Notes: generated from the sequence alone by a model not told the origin. A DNA stretch of 64,000 nt from Bacillus zhangzhouensis (GCA_025809375.1 CP099514.1:186001-250000); one strand, 5' to 3'; shown: positions 28,611 through 37,583, counted from the stretch's first letter. Translations and numbers: made by a program.

Positions 28611-28795
28611 GTGTAGCTGTGCAAACATGGCACCAGTGACAAGTGGCGTAACCGATGCTGACAAGCACCGGTTTATTTTCACGTTTGGCTTTATCGAAGG
28701 CTTCTTGACCCCACGGGTACCAGTGAACTGGGTTGTGAGCGTGCTGAAGGAGATAGGGAGATTTTTCATTGATGAGCGGGTTGGGTGTTTGGCAT
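28611..28795 (-). pseudogene. Truncated second yyaL copy
   Basis: Begins with a good ribosome binding site (AAGAAAGGGGTGACCC) and ATG at 28795. After a one-base frameshift it reads [20 protein letters not shown], then [17 protein letters not shown] and TCHWCHV, after which homology to YyaL stops at about 28611. Identity to the intact yyaL is high in protein but clearly divergent in DNA, so this is an older paralog or a transferred allele rather than a fresh duplication. Confidence 0.85.
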
Positions 28796-28861
28796 GGGTC
28801 ACCCCTTTCTTAAAACATTGAATTTGTATTTACGAAATTTAGGATACTTAAATTAGGGATC

Positions 28862-29340
28862 CCCTAAAGTTTCTCATTAAATGCTCTTTCTGGTAAATGG
28901 TATTTATACATCTCGATAGCGTCTATATGTTCTTTTTAAATACTCATTGTTTTTAGATGGGTTCTTACATATATCAAAGGATAGTCGACTTCATCTAATT
29001 CTTGTTGGGGATGAAAAGCTAACCTTTCATGATTAAGGGAAAATTGAGCTTCAATTCCTGTTTTTGTTGCCGCGTGAATCTAATCGAATCCATTTATTAA
29101 GTGAATAAAAAAATACAGCATTGAATGCGTCAATGCAATATCCTTTATCTGACGTTCACCGTTGGTAACAAAAAACCTGTGGGTATGACTTGTGAGCGAA
29201 ACAGGGCAGACAATAGGTTCAGACTGAAAAGTTTATTTGATTTTTGTTCGAATAATAGGATGAGAATAATCAACTTCAGCTAGTTCACATAAATAATCAT
29301 CAAATCTTTTTGATTCACATGTTAAATTGATTATAACGTC
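28862..29340 (-). pseudogene. Unknown gene with three in-frame stops
   Basis: One frame on the minus strand runs about 155 codons (DVIINLTCESKRFDDYLCEL ... HLPERAFNEKL) with three internal stops (TAA, TAG, TAA). Codon use and composition look protein-like throughout. No family recognised; His-rich segment SLTSHTHRFFVTNGERQIKD. It lies just downstream of the fragment at 29372-29459. Confidence 0.5.
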
Positions 29341-29371
29341 TCCTTTTTTCTATACTTTTATCGCAGGAAGT

Positions 29372-29459
29372 CTATTTTTTCACCAGCACATATTGTAAGT
29401 TTTCTAATTCAAACATATCAATCAGTTCATCTATGTGTCTATATTTTTGTTTTCTATAT
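29372..29459 (-). pseudogene. C-terminal fragment related to the 27950-28603 protein
   Basis: Reads YRKQKYRHIDELIDMFELEN followed by LQYVLVKK and a stop. It aligns without gaps to the end of the protein encoded at 27950-28603 (..[20 protein letters not shown]). Everything upstream is lost at a run of nine C (29460-29468). Confidence 0.55.
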
Positions 29460-29496
29460 CCCCCCCCCTCGCGGGTAATTATAAAGGAGAAACAGG

Positions 29497-29727
29497 ATGG
29501 AAGAAAAAATGCACAGCGATTGTGTTATTTTGTGTGGAAGAGCATCGGGAAATGGAAATTGGTCCAAACCATTGTGCGATTCGGTCATGTCCAATAAAAT
29601 AAAGAAAAGAGAAACGATCAAATGACATCTGATCAACTATTAGATGTAACCCATGCCCAATGCCGATTATGTGAACGAAGAAAAGATGACGACTTAGCGG
29701 GGCGAAGTCAAGCGGACATGAATTGAT
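29497..29727 (+). pseudogene. Possible decayed small Cys-pair protein
   Basis: Good ribosome binding site (AAAGGAGAAACAGG) before ATG at 29497 and 42 codons (MEEKMHSDCVILCGRASGNG...) to a TGA. A second Cys pair (AQCRLCERRKDDDLAGR) continues in another frame to about 29727. It may be a small zinc-binding protein with a frameshift; no family assigned. Confidence 0.35.
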
Positions 29728-29840
29728 CACGCAGACAGAAGAAGGCCATGTGTTGAAGTTCTTGGTGAGAAAAGGGTTCTGAAGGATGTAGGGGTATCTG
29801 CTGAAAATCCCCTTTTCCTTTTGAAAAGGAGGAGACCAGC

Positions 29841-30617
29841 GTGGATTTTGCATTTTTGATTACACTTTTTATCATCGGATGTATGGGTTCCTTCTTATCA
29901 GGAATGGTGGGGATCGGCGGATCGGTGATCAACTATCCCATGCTGCTTTATATTCCGCCTCTTCTCGGCGTGATGGCACTATCAGCACATGAGGTATCAG
30001 GGATTGGCGCTATTCAAGTGCTTTTTTCGACACTGGGTGGTGTACTCGCTTATCGGAAAAGTGGATTTTTACATCGCTCGCTGATTTTATATATGGGAAG
30101 CAGTATATTGGCGGGCAGCTTATTAGGCAGTTATGTATCACATTTTATGCCGGAGAAAGGGATGAACCTTGTCTATGGATTACTTGCCGTTGTGGCGGTT
30201 ATTCTCATGCTGATTCCGAAAAAAGCACAGCGTGCAGACGCAGTGGGAGAAGTCACTTTTCATAAAGGACTGGCGGCAGGTATTGCCTTTGTAATTGGCA
30301 CTGTTTCCGGGGTTTTAGGTGCAGGCGGCGCATTTATTTTAGTACCGGTGATGCTGTCTATTTTAAAAATACCTGTACGGATGACGATTGCGTCATCACT
30401 TGCGATTACGTTTCTTTCGGCGATAGGCGCATCGACTGGAAAGGTGTTGACGGGTCAGGTCATGCTTCTTCCTGCGATTGTGCTGATGGCGGCAAGTTTG
30501 GCAGCTGCTCCGATTGGTGCTAAGGTCGGTCAGAAAATCAATGCTGTCTACTTGCAATGGGTACTTGCTGCAATGATTACAGCGACAGCGGTCAAAATTT
30601 GGCTGGATATTTTATAA
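29841..30617 (+). CDS. TauE/SafE-family membrane exporter
   Basis: 258 residues, eight transmembrane segments in two homologous halves with the family's glycine motifs [13 protein letters not shown] (half 1) and [14 protein letters not shown] (half 2). The family moves sulfite, sulfonates or related anions; the substrate here cannot be told. GTG start with AAAAGGAGGAG upstream. Monocistronic, with a strong terminator. Confidence 0.85.
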   Translation: MDFAFLITLFIIGCMGSFLSGMVGIGGSVINYPMLLYIPPLLGVMALSAHEVSGIGAIQVLFSTLGGVLAYRKSGFLHRSLILYMGSSILAGSLLGSYVSHFMPEKGMNLVYGLLAVVAVILMLIPKKAQRADAVGEVTFHKGLAAGIAFVIGTVSGVLGAGGAFILVPVMLSILKIPVRMTIASSLAITFLSAIGASTGKVLTGQVMLLPAIVLMAASLAAAPIGAKVGQKINAVYLQWVLAAMITATAVKIWLDIL

Positions 30618-30620
30618 AAC

Positions 30621-30655
30621 AAAGACCAACAAAGCAAACATGTTGGTCTTTTTTA
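30621..30655. terminator. Terminator after the TauE gene
   Basis: AAAGACCAACA pairs perfectly with TGTTGGTCTTT, followed by TTTTA. The last bases coincide with the stop codon of the convergent zinc-ribbon gene. Confidence 0.85.
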
Positions 30656-30829
30656 TTTGACGTCATCGTGCTCGATATACGTTTCTAGTGCGGGGTGGTA
30701 CTCTTTTTGATAATGAAGGTTGGGACAGGTTTTCACAACTTTGCCTTGCAGGGCATTGGACTTTGAGACTTCTAATGCTGTGTTACATTTAGGACAGCGT
30801 TCGGCAAAGAATGATGGCCAGCGTTTCAT
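30653..30829 (-). CDS. Small zinc-ribbon-like protein
   Basis: 58 residues (MKRWPSFFAERCPKCNTALE...), with a CPKC pair and a later CPN. Start ATG has GGAGTGGTG upstream, and the frame is intact, so it is probably a real gene although short. Function unknown. Its stop codon overlaps the convergent terminator. Confidence 0.65.
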   Translation of the reverse strand: MKRWPSFFAERCPKCNTALEVSKSNALQGKVVKTCPNLHYQKEYHPALETYIEHDDVK

Positions 30830-30972
30830 GTATCACCACTCCAGTTAAAGTCTTATAAACCGATTATATTAATATGAATTATAGGGGTTCGTTCAGGTGA
30901 GGTCAATGGGTGTTTGGTCTTTTGAACAAAAAAAGAAGCATCCTGAGAGATGCTTCTCTATCGTTCATATTC

Positions 30973-32406
30973 CTAATAGGCTTTCGCCCAGAACACCATA
31001 TCAGATGCAGGCTTTCCGCAGCAGACACATGTGTCGGAAATGGTTTCTTGTTCGAATGGGATACATCGTGAGGTTGCCCCTGTTCTTTCTTTAATGTCGT
31101 TTTCACAGGCTTCGTCACCGCACCACATGGCTTTCATCAATCGGTTTTCTTCCGCTAGAATTTGCTCGATGTCTTCGATTGTGAGGGCATGTGCTGTTTT
31201 TTCATGTAATCGTTCCTTTGCCTTTTCGTACATCGTCCGCTGAATGTCTTCAAGCGCTGCTGTGATGGTTTGTTCAAGGGCATCTAATGTGACAGCTTGT
31301 TTTTCTCCAGTGTCTCGTCTTGCGAGCATCACTTGTCCTTTTTCCATGTCCTTTGGTCCTACTTCTACACGTAGCGGAATCCCCTGCATTTCACACTCGT
31401 TGAATTTCCAGCCTGGCTGTTTATCGCTTGCGTCGATGTCAGCACGTGCGATGCGGGCGAGGCGATCCTTCAATTTGTAGGCATGATCCAGTACACCATT
31501 TTTATGAGAAGCGATTGGCACGATACGCACTTGGATTGGCGCAATATTTGGCGGGAGAACGAGCCCTCTGTTATCGCCATGCACCATGATCATAGCGCCG
31601 ATGATTCTTGTTGTGAAACCCCAAGAGGTTTGCTGGACATGTTCTAATTTTCCTTCACGGTTTAAGAATTCGATGCCAAATGCTTTGGCAAATCCGTTCC
31701 CGAAGAAATGAGAAGTGGCCGTTTGCAGTGCTTTTCCATCATGCATCAAGCTTTCAACCGTATAGGTGAAGCGGGCACCGGCGAATTTTTCCTTCTCTGT
31801 TTTTCTCCCTTTAATGACAGGAATGGCAAGGAGCTCTTCGCAAAGAGAAGCGTAAATGTGAAGCATTCTTTCTGTTTCTTCAATCGCTTCTTGCTCAGTC
31901 TCATGGCACGTGTGCCCTTCCTGCCATAGGAATTCAAGGGTTCTGAGGAAGGGACGAGTTGTCTTTTCCCAGCGGACGACATTGGCCCATTGGTTATATA
32001 GCTTCGGTAAATCGCGGTAGGAATGAATAATGTTTTTGTAATGCTCAGCGAACAGCACTTCAGAGGTGGGTCTGACGCAGAGCCTTTCTTGTAATTTGGA
32101 TTCACCACCATGTGTGACCCACGCCACTTCAGGAGCAAAGCCTTCGATATGATCTTTTTCCTGCTGCAACAGGCTCTCTGGGATAAAGAGCGGCATATAG
32201 ACATTCTCATGACCCGTTTCTTTAATCTGGCGGTCAAGTTGGTCGCGAATATTCTCCCAGATTTTAAAGCCGTACGGCTGAATGATCATACTGCCTCTCA
32301 CGCTTGAATAATCGACGAGCCGCGCCTTTGTGACAACATCTGTATACCACTGGGCAAAGTCGTCTTCCATGCTTGTAATTATCTCCACAAATTGTTTCTT
32401 TGACAT
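30973..32406 (-). CDS. proS: Prolyl-tRNA synthetase, archaeal/eukaryal-like type
   Basis: 477-residue class II aminoacyl-tRNA synthetase of the short ProRS type without the editing domain of the usual bacterial enzyme. Core motifs: motif 2 region [31 protein letters not shown] and motif 3 region [15 protein letters not shown]. The C-terminal zinc-binding-like domain ([21 protein letters not shown]) ends in the typical Tyr (FWAKAY). Start MSKKQFVEI at 32406 follows AGGAGGAATCTGCC. Expression is governed by a T-box. Most bacilli also carry a bacterial-type ProRS elsewhere, so this is probably a second copy used under proline limitation. Confidence 0.92.
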   Translation of the reverse strand: MSKKQFVEIITSMEDDFAQWYTDVVTKARLVDYSSVRGSMIIQPYGFKIWENIRDQLDRQIKETGHENVYMPLFIPESLLQQEKDHIEGFAPEVAWVTHGGESKLQERLCVRPTSEVLFAEHYKNIIHSYRDLPKLYNQWANVVRWEKTTRPFLRTLEFLWQEGHTCHETEQEAIEETERMLHIYASLCEELLAIPVIKGRKTEKEKFAGARFTYTVESLMHDGKALQTATSHFFGNGFAKAFGIEFLNREGKLEHVQQTSWGFTTRIIGAMIMVHGDNRGLVLPPNIAPIQVRIVPIASHKNGVLDHAYKLKDRLARIARADIDASDKQPGWKFNECEMQGIPLRVEVGPKDMEKGQVMLARRDTGEKQAVTLDALEQTITAALEDIQRTMYEKAKERLHEKTAHALTIEDIEQILAEENRLMKAMWCGDEACENDIKERTGATSRCIPFEQETISDTCVCCGKPASDMVFWAKAY

Positions 32407-32422
32407 GGCAGATTCCTCCTTT

Positions 32423-32725
32423 TGAAAAACAACAAAGCTGTACTTTAAGTTAGGGACCATTCCTGGTGGTACCACCCTAATTTAAAGCACAGCTTTACAC
32501 TCAATCATGATAACGGTATGAACCGCTGTATGAAACAGAACTAAATCGGTAGGTTCACTTGAAGATGTCGGTAGGAACTTCTCAGCACCGTTCCCTCTCT
32601 GTTAAAGATCGATTCAAGCTACTATTCCAGATCTACGTTGATTTTTCATCAGTTTACCTGTAAATGAGGCAGAAAGCAAGTTGTTCTGATCCCCTTTTTT
32701 GGCGCCTTTTGCAAAGGATTGGAAT
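32423..32725 (-). promoter_or_regulatory. T-box riboswitch (proline specifier) of proS
   Basis: Minus-strand leader with the T-box motif AGGGTGGTACCACC (about 32479-32465). The terminator AAAGCTGTGCTTTAA / TTAAAGTACAGCTTT spans 32496-32434 and is followed by a T-rich run. In Stem I, AGTGAACCTACC shows CCT as the likely specifier codon, i.e. uncharged tRNA-Pro. Binding of uncharged tRNA would favour the antiterminator and switch proS on. Confidence 0.92.
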
Positions 32726-32731
32726 GGCAGT

Positions 32732-32758
32732 ATTTTAACAGCTTGCGAGTTGTGTCAG
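32732..32758 (-). promoter_or_regulatory. Probable promoter of the proS T-box leader
   Basis: On the minus strand CTGACA (32758-32753) and TAAAAT (32737-32732), 15 bases apart; spacing is short so exact -10 choice is uncertain. It overlaps the divergent pbuE promoter. Confidence 0.45.
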
Positions 32759-32771
32759 GCTATGCTAATAT
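32743..32771 (+). promoter_or_regulatory. pbuE promoter
   Basis: TTGCGA, 17-base spacer, TAATAT with an extended -10 TGC. Transcription would start about 32778, just ahead of the adenine aptamer. Confidence 0.7.
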
Positions 32772-32789
32772 ATTTGAAGAAAAAAATAG

Positions 32790-32890
32790 ACTTGTATAAC
32801 CTCAATAATATGGTTTGAGGGTTTCTACCAGGATCCGATAAATCCTGATTACAAAAGCGCGCTTTCCTTTTTTGTAATCAGGGTTTTTTT
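32790..32890 (+). promoter_or_regulatory. Adenine riboswitch of pbuE
   Basis: Purine aptamer (about 32790-32857) with the loop pair TATAACCTCAATAATATGG / GTTTCTACCAGGATCCG and the three-way junction closing in CCTGATTACA. The U in GATTA is the position-74 base that selects adenine over guanine. The expression platform is a terminator, CCTGATTACAAAA pairing with TTTTGTAATCAGG plus T7 (32844-32890). Adenine binding prevents the terminator, so this is an ON switch. Nearly identical to the B. subtilis pbuE element. Confidence 0.97.
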
Positions 32891-32949
32891 GTTTGTCTGC
32901 ACCCTGTATCAAAAAGTGAAAGCGATGATATACAGAAGGGATGTTAGAC

Positions 32950-34137
32950 ATGAACTGGAGAGTATATTTATTAGCCGTTTCTACTTTTGCGGTTGGTTTA
33001 GTTGAGCTTGTGGTCGGGGGGATTCTGCCAAGTCTTGCAGAGGATTTGAATGTGTCTCTTGCAACAGCCGGACAGCTCATTACGGTATTTGCGATTGTGT
33101 ATGCCATTTCTGCACCTGTGCTGCTGACTGCCACAGCCAAAATCGAACGAAAGCGTCTTTATTTAATCGCATTATTGGTGTTTACATTAGGGAATGTGTT
33201 CACTTACTTTAGTTCGACCTTTGCCCTTGTGATGATATCAAGGGTGTTGATTGCGATGAGTACAGCGCTTGTGGTGGTGTTATCTCTGACGATGACCGCT
33301 AAATTAGTGGAACCTGCGCATCGTGCGAAGGCTTTAGGGATGATTTTTATAGGAATTAGTTCTTCACTTGTTCTCGGTGTACCGATCGGTATTTTTATTA
33401 CTGAGAGCCTTGGCTGGAGAGTGATTTTTTTAGGAATCAGTATTCTTTCTGCCATATCGATGGTGCTGATCTATTTTCTATTGGAAAAAATGCCTGTTGA
33501 AAAAGTAACGCCTCTTAGAGAGCAGATTCGTTCTTTAGGGCATCTGAAAATTTTTAGTGCACACCTGATCAGTTTGTTTATGCTTGCTGGCCATTATATG
33601 CTTTATTCTTATTTCACTCCATTTCTGATGGAAGTTCTGCATATGACCCCGTTTTGGATTAGTATCTGTTATTTGATCTTCGGGCTTGCCTCAATAGGCG
33701 GGAATGGGTTTGGCGGCTGGCTGAGTGACAAACTGGGTTCAGGAAAAGCCATTTTGCTTGTGACAATAGCGTTTGCGGTTGTCATGTTTACCATTCCGTA
33801 TACAGCGGGTGTGTTTGTGCTCTTTATGGTCATGGTTATCCTGTGGGGAGCGCTCAGCTGGGCATTGACACCTGCTTTGCAGAGCTATTTGATTCAAACA
33901 GATCCGGTCACGTCGGATATTCAGCAAAGTTTAAATACATCGGCCTTACAAATCGGCATTTCGATTGGATCAGCGGTTGGCGGAGTCATATTTACGATGA
34001 CCGGATCATCTGTTGATCTGGCTAAATTCGGTGCTGTGTTTGTACTGATTGCTTTTAGCTGTGCGGTGATTTCGTTGAAGAGACCGCCTCTTTATATGGA
34101 TCGTCAGCATCACGTTGAAAAGAAGACAAAGGGCTAA
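32950..34137 (+). CDS. pbuE: Purine base/nucleoside efflux pump PbuE
   Basis: Major-facilitator efflux transporter of hypoxanthine, adenine and guanine analogues, about 395 residues with twelve transmembrane segments. Family traits: VYLLAVSTFAVGLVELVVGG, ATAKIERKRLYL, QQSLNTSALQIGISIGSAVG. Start at 32950 (MNWRVYLL) has AGAAGGG nine bases upstream; the ATG at 32941 is too close to it. The last ten codons (HHVEKKTKG) are shared in DNA with a repeat family found elsewhere in the window and may be an acquired tail. Regulated by the adenine riboswitch. Confidence 0.93.
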   Translation: MNWRVYLLAVSTFAVGLVELVVGGILPSLAEDLNVSLATAGQLITVFAIVYAISAPVLLTATAKIERKRLYLIALLVFTLGNVFTYFSSTFALVMISRVLIAMSTALVVVLSLTMTAKLVEPAHRAKALGMIFIGISSSLVLGVPIGIFITESLGWRVIFLGISILSAISMVLIYFLLEKMPVEKVTPLREQIRSLGHLKIFSAHLISLFMLAGHYMLYSYFTPFLMEVLHMTPFWISICYLIFGLASIGGNGFGGWLSDKLGSGKAILLVTIAFAVVMFTIPYTAGVFVLFMVMVILWGALSWALTPALQSYLIQTDPVTSDIQQSLNTSALQIGISIGSAVGGVIFTMTGSSVDLAKFGAVFVLIAFSCAVISLKRPPLYMDRQHHVEKKTKG

Positions 34138-34146
34138 AATCAACAT
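34109..34146 (+). repeat. Repeat-family tail forming the 3' end of pbuE
   Basis: 38 bases starting ATCACGTTGAAAAGAAGACA are the same, with one mismatch, as the tail of the palindromic repeat at 56.4 kb and near-identical to the segment inside the IS3 element at 37.4 kb. Here it encodes the last nine residues and stop of pbuE. Confidence 0.75.
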
Positions 34147-34173
34147 GCTGCCTTATGAATAGGCAGCTTTTTT
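34147..34173 (+). terminator. pbuE terminator
   Basis: GCTGCCT(TA) pairs with (TA)GGCAGC and is followed by TTTTTTA. Confidence 0.85.
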
Positions 34174-34196
34174 ATGTTCATTTCAAAAGTACCTTT

Positions 34197-34413
34197 CTAT
34201 TCAAAAACGGCCATTTCGCCGATTGGTTGAAAACCGGCACGTTGATAAATATTTTTGCCGTCAAATAAAGATATTTTTGGTAATCAAACAGTGTCTGCTC
34301 AAGCATCAGGATGGTATTGCGTTTAACCGCTTGAAGCTGATAGACCTTTGGATTTGAGCTGATGTCGGTAAGAGTAAATTCTGGCGAATGGCCAATTGTT
34401 GCTCAGGTTTCAT
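34197..34413 (-). pseudogene. GNAT acetyltransferase remnant
   Basis: Minus-strand ATG at 34413 (MKPEQQLAIR) leads into a broken frame. The last part reads GKNIYQRAGFQPIGEMAVF then stop, a classical C-terminal GNAT ending (acetyl-CoA site plus final strand). The middle is deleted and frameshifted. Between 34414 and 34589 I see no gene. Confidence 0.7.
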
Positions 34414-34601
34414 TTAGCTCACCTTTTCATTATGATCAATTGGATGACATCCTCATGACATGATGAAGGAAATCTAGTAATAAAGTACATATACAATTTT
34501 CAGGTCTGATAACCTATTATTTACCTCACATCCGCATTTCTTTTGACTCCAATCTTGATTATTAGTACCATTTTATTAATCAGTTAAGAGTGGAGGTTCA
34601 G

Positions 34602-35060
34602 ATGGAAACAAAAGCGCAGATTGTATTAAAAGCAATTCAAGATCTGATTATGCATAGGGAAAAGAGACGGAATGATCCAACAGATCCACTGATTACCACG
34701 ACTGATACACTTAAACAAGATTGGACACTCACACAGTTACACATTTTGTCGATGATTCAAGCCAATCCAAATGAATCAAATAATACATTTCTATCTCAAC
34801 AACTAAAACTATCAAAGCCAGCTATAACAAAGGCTGTGAAAAAACTAATTGAAAAAGGCATGGTGGACTATTGCCACCGGCAAGGTGATAAGAAATCTGT
34901 CTATTATTCTTTGACAGAAGAAGGCAAGCAATTGGCAGTGCTGCATGATGAACTACATGAAAAAGCAGTTACTTCCTATTTAGAATTTCTTCAGCAGTTT
35001 CATGAGGATGAATTACAAGTAATTGAGCGCTTTTTAAAGGCTTGGAAAGAAAAGATATAG
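34602..35060 (+). CDS. MarR-family transcriptional regulator
   Basis: 152 residues with a winged helix-turn-helix (TLTQLHILSMIQANPNESNN, LSQQLKLSKPAITKAVKKL) and wing CHRQGDKKSVYYSLTEEGKQ. Start ATG at 34602 follows GTGGAGGTTC; a GTG 12 bases earlier is inside that site. It is followed by a small membrane protein gene; the target is unknown. No cysteine in the ligand pocket region, so oxidation sensing of the OhrR kind is unlikely. Confidence 0.88.
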   Translation: METKAQIVLKAIQDLIMHREKRRNDPTDPLITTTDTLKQDWTLTQLHILSMIQANPNESNNTFLSQQLKLSKPAITKAVKKLIEKGMVDYCHRQGDKKSVYYSLTEEGKQLAVLHDELHEKAVTSYLEFLQQFHEDELQVIERFLKAWKEKI

Positions 35061-35167
35061 ATAAAAAAACTGAAACCATCATACAAAAGGAAATGATTTT
35101 AGTTTTTTATGGTAAAATTAACATATATTGATGTTGTTCGCGACCATGATGAAAGGGAGAAGCCTCA

Positions 35168-35386
35168 TTGGAGAAAGAAATGATAGAAAATTATAAAAAA
35201 TACGTATTGATCATGCCATTCGTGGGTTTGTTTGTCAGTGTGCTATTATTTATTTATTTTTTTGGTATTGCAGGAGTTGAAAAACCAATTTGGGCTGCTG
35301 CTTTGTATTGTGCTCTGCCCTTTTTGGTGAATACAATATGTTTCTCGCCTTTATGTATTTATTTTAAAGTCAGCAAAAAAAAATGA
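35168..35386 (+). CDS. Small two-helix membrane protein
   Basis: 72 residues from TTG 35168 (AAAGGGAG eight bases upstream) or 68 from ATG 35180. Two transmembrane segments (about residues 13-35 and 43-63) and a short basic tail VSKKK. Unknown family. A hairpin-poor 107-base gap separates it from the MarR gene, so coregulation is possible but unproven. Confidence 0.6.
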   Translation: MEKEMIENYKKYVLIMPFVGLFVSVLLFIYFFGIAGVEKPIWAAALYCALPFLVNTICFSPLCIYFKVSKKK

Positions 35387-35395
35387 GGCACATAC

Positions 35396-35691
35396 GTGAT
35401 TGTGGTCATTGCTTGTCTTGCTGGGTCGAGGTTCGTTATAATGGCAGCCATTGATTAGATCAGCGACTTGAGGAGCTTGTTCAGGAAGGAAAGGCGGTCA
35501 CAGTTTGTCCTGAGCTGCTTGGCGGCTTCTCCATGCCAAGACCTCCCGCGGAAATCATTGGCGGAGACGGACACGATGTATTACAGGGTCTCGCCTCTGT
35601 TATCGATGTGTATGGAACTGATGTCACGGAGATGTATGTAAATGGTGCGAAAGCCGCGCTGGAACAAGTTCAGTCTCTGAAAGCGACATAA
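35396..35691 (+). pseudogene. DUF523 (YbbK-like) protein, broken
   Basis: Starts VIVVIACLAG. After a one-base frameshift it reads EVRYNGSH, TGA, LDQRLEELVQEGKAVTVCPE, LLGGFSMPRPPAEIIGGDG and on to AALEQVQSLKAT stop. One frameshift and one nonsense codon inactivate it. DUF523 proteins are small metal-binding-like proteins of unknown role; all family landmarks are visible. The 35692-35921 stretch has no further gene. Confidence 0.85.
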
Positions 35692-35921
35692 AAGAGTACA
35701 GTCCTTCTTGCGGAGATGGTGTGCCATCCGCCTTGCTAAAACAGCATGGAATTTAAGTATTCTCTGAGTAGGATGATTGGACTTCGTTGTGATATGGATA
35801 GGGATTATTTTAATGGAAACATTTCTAGCGTAATGGTCTTAAATAATTGACTTTCATGCATGATTAATAGAAAATTCGGATATAGTGCTTGGTAAGTCAA
35901 AAGGAAGCGGAGGTTTGTTTG

Positions 35922-36749
35922 ATGAGTGGATTAACAGATACAGTCACATTAGCAAACGGAGTGAAAATGCCGAAGCTAGGCTTTGGTGTATGGCAGGTGA
36001 AAAATGGGGATGAGGCTGTAAATGCAGTCAAAGACGCTCTTGAAGTGGGCTACCGCAGCATTGATACAGCAGCAGCCTATCAAAATGAAGAAGGGGTAGG
36101 CAAAGCCATTCAGCAGTCAAGCATCTCTCGCGATGATCTATTCATTACGACAAAGGTTTGGAATAATGATCAAGGCTATGAATCAACACTCGAAGCCTTT
36201 GAAACAAGTATGAACAAGCTGGGACTAGATGTATTAGACCTTTATTTAATTCATTGGCCAGTTGAAGGCAAATATAAAGAAACATGGAAAGCGCTAGAAA
36301 AACTATATAAGGATGGACGCGTTCGAGCTATCGGAGTGTGTAATTTCCATCAGCATCATTTAGAGGATTTATTGGAAGAGGCAGAAGTTGTGCCAATGGT
36401 GAATCAAATCGAGCTGCATCCGAAGCTGACGCAGGAGCCTTTACGAGAATACTGCCAGTCGAAAGGGATTCATGTAGAGGCATGGTCGCCATTAGGCAAC
36501 GGGAAGCTTTTGAACCACCCTGTTCTTCAGGATATCGCGAAAAAACATGACAAGTCAGTAGCGCAAGTGATTCTACGCTGGGACTTGCAGCATGGCATTA
36601 TCACCATCCCAAAATCTGTGACGAAGAGCCGAATCATTGAAAATACACAAGTCTTCGATTTCGAGTTGTCCACACGTGAGATGGGTGTCATTGATCAGCT
36701 CAATGAAGATGAGCGTACAGGTCCAGATCCAGATAACTTTGATTTTTAA
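35922..36749 (+). CDS. Aldo/keto reductase (YtbE/YvgN-like)
   Basis: 275-residue NADPH-dependent reductase of small aldehydes and ketones such as methylglyoxal. The AKR signature [18 protein letters not shown] holds catalytic Asp and Tyr, followed by FITTKVWN (Lys), [13 protein letters not shown] (His) and the C-terminal cofactor motif [14 protein letters not shown]. The ending GPDPDNFDF matches B. subtilis YtbE best. Start ATG at 35922 follows GCGGAGG; the frame extends 33 bases upstream without a site. Its terminator is split by an IS3 element. Confidence 0.9.
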   Translation: MSGLTDTVTLANGVKMPKLGFGVWQVKNGDEAVNAVKDALEVGYRSIDTAAAYQNEEGVGKAIQQSSISRDDLFITTKVWNNDQGYESTLEAFETSMNKLGLDVLDLYLIHWPVEGKYKETWKALEKLYKDGRVRAIGVCNFHQHHLEDLLEEAEVVPMVNQIELHPKLTQEPLREYCQSKGIHVEAWSPLGNGKLLNHPVLQDIAKKHDKSVAQVILRWDLQHGIITIPKSVTKSRIIENTQVFDFELSTREMGVIDQLNEDERTGPDPDNFDF

Positions 36750-36859
36750 TCGAAAGAAAAGCACAGGCGCGATTGGGACTGGCCACCATTTTTGAGGGCA
36801 GGGATCAAAACACCTTTATACAGCCAATTGCCGATCGTTTATCGGTGATTGGTTGTTTC

Positions 36860-37583
36860 ATTTCGTTTGAATACGAATGTTGTTATCATCATCAATGTAT
36901 TCTTTGACAGTGCGTTCTACGCTGAAAGTTGTAGTTCGTTCAATCCTGTTAAGATAGAACGTTTCAGACTTTAGCGAGGAGTGAAACGATTCGATGGAGG
37001 CATTATCAGCGGGCATCCCTTTACGGGACATGCTCATGGTAATGCCTTTTATATGGACAGCTTTCTGAGATAAAGTCTGTGTCCTGCTTACCACCAATCG
37101 TAAAAGCATTCACTTCTCCATTATATAAATCCAATATACTGAAAAGGTACAATGGTTTCTGTCCATCAGGCAAATATGTGATGTCCGTTACTAGTTTTTC
37201 AAGAGGGCGATCAGACTGAAAGTTTCGATCCAGTACATGACCGGCCACGGCATAGGGCTGCCCATTCTTCTTACGCTTTTTCATTTTAACCCGGCACTGC
37301 CACTGGTTTTTCTGCATGATACGTTGAACAGTTTTATGGTCCATACGCATTCTCATTTTTAGTAGGGCTGTGATTTTTCAATATCCATATCGGCACGTTG
37401 AAAAGAAGACAAAAGGCTAAAATCAACATCATTTTAGCCCTTTGTCAACAATCTGGATTTGTTTCTCTAGCTGTCTTTTAGAATGATTCTGAGTCCGATC
37501 CTTTTTCCATCTATAGTACGAACTACGTGAGATGCCTAAATGGACACAAATGTCCTGTACCGTCATCGTTTTGCACAATTCTT
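36860..37583 (-). pseudogene. IS3 transposase OrfB, broken
   Basis: Pieces in order: a HTH-like N-terminus (TVQDICVHLGISRSSYYRWK), interruption by the foreign hairpin, then HKTVQRIMQKNQWQCRVKMK and the DDE start PLEKLVTDITYLPDGQKPLY. A frameshift near 37060 precedes the end with the catalytic Glu context GMPADNASIESFHSSLKSE. At least one insertion and one frameshift. Confidence 0.85.
37396..37452 (+). repeat. Hairpin repeat inside IS3 OrfB
   Basis: GACAAAAGGCTAAAAT (37408-37423) pairs with ATTTTAGCCCTTTGTC (37431-37446) around CAACATC. The same block follows the palindromic repeats at 56.4 kb and, shortened, at 60.8 kb, and its first half ends pbuE. It disrupts the transposase frame. Confidence 0.75.
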
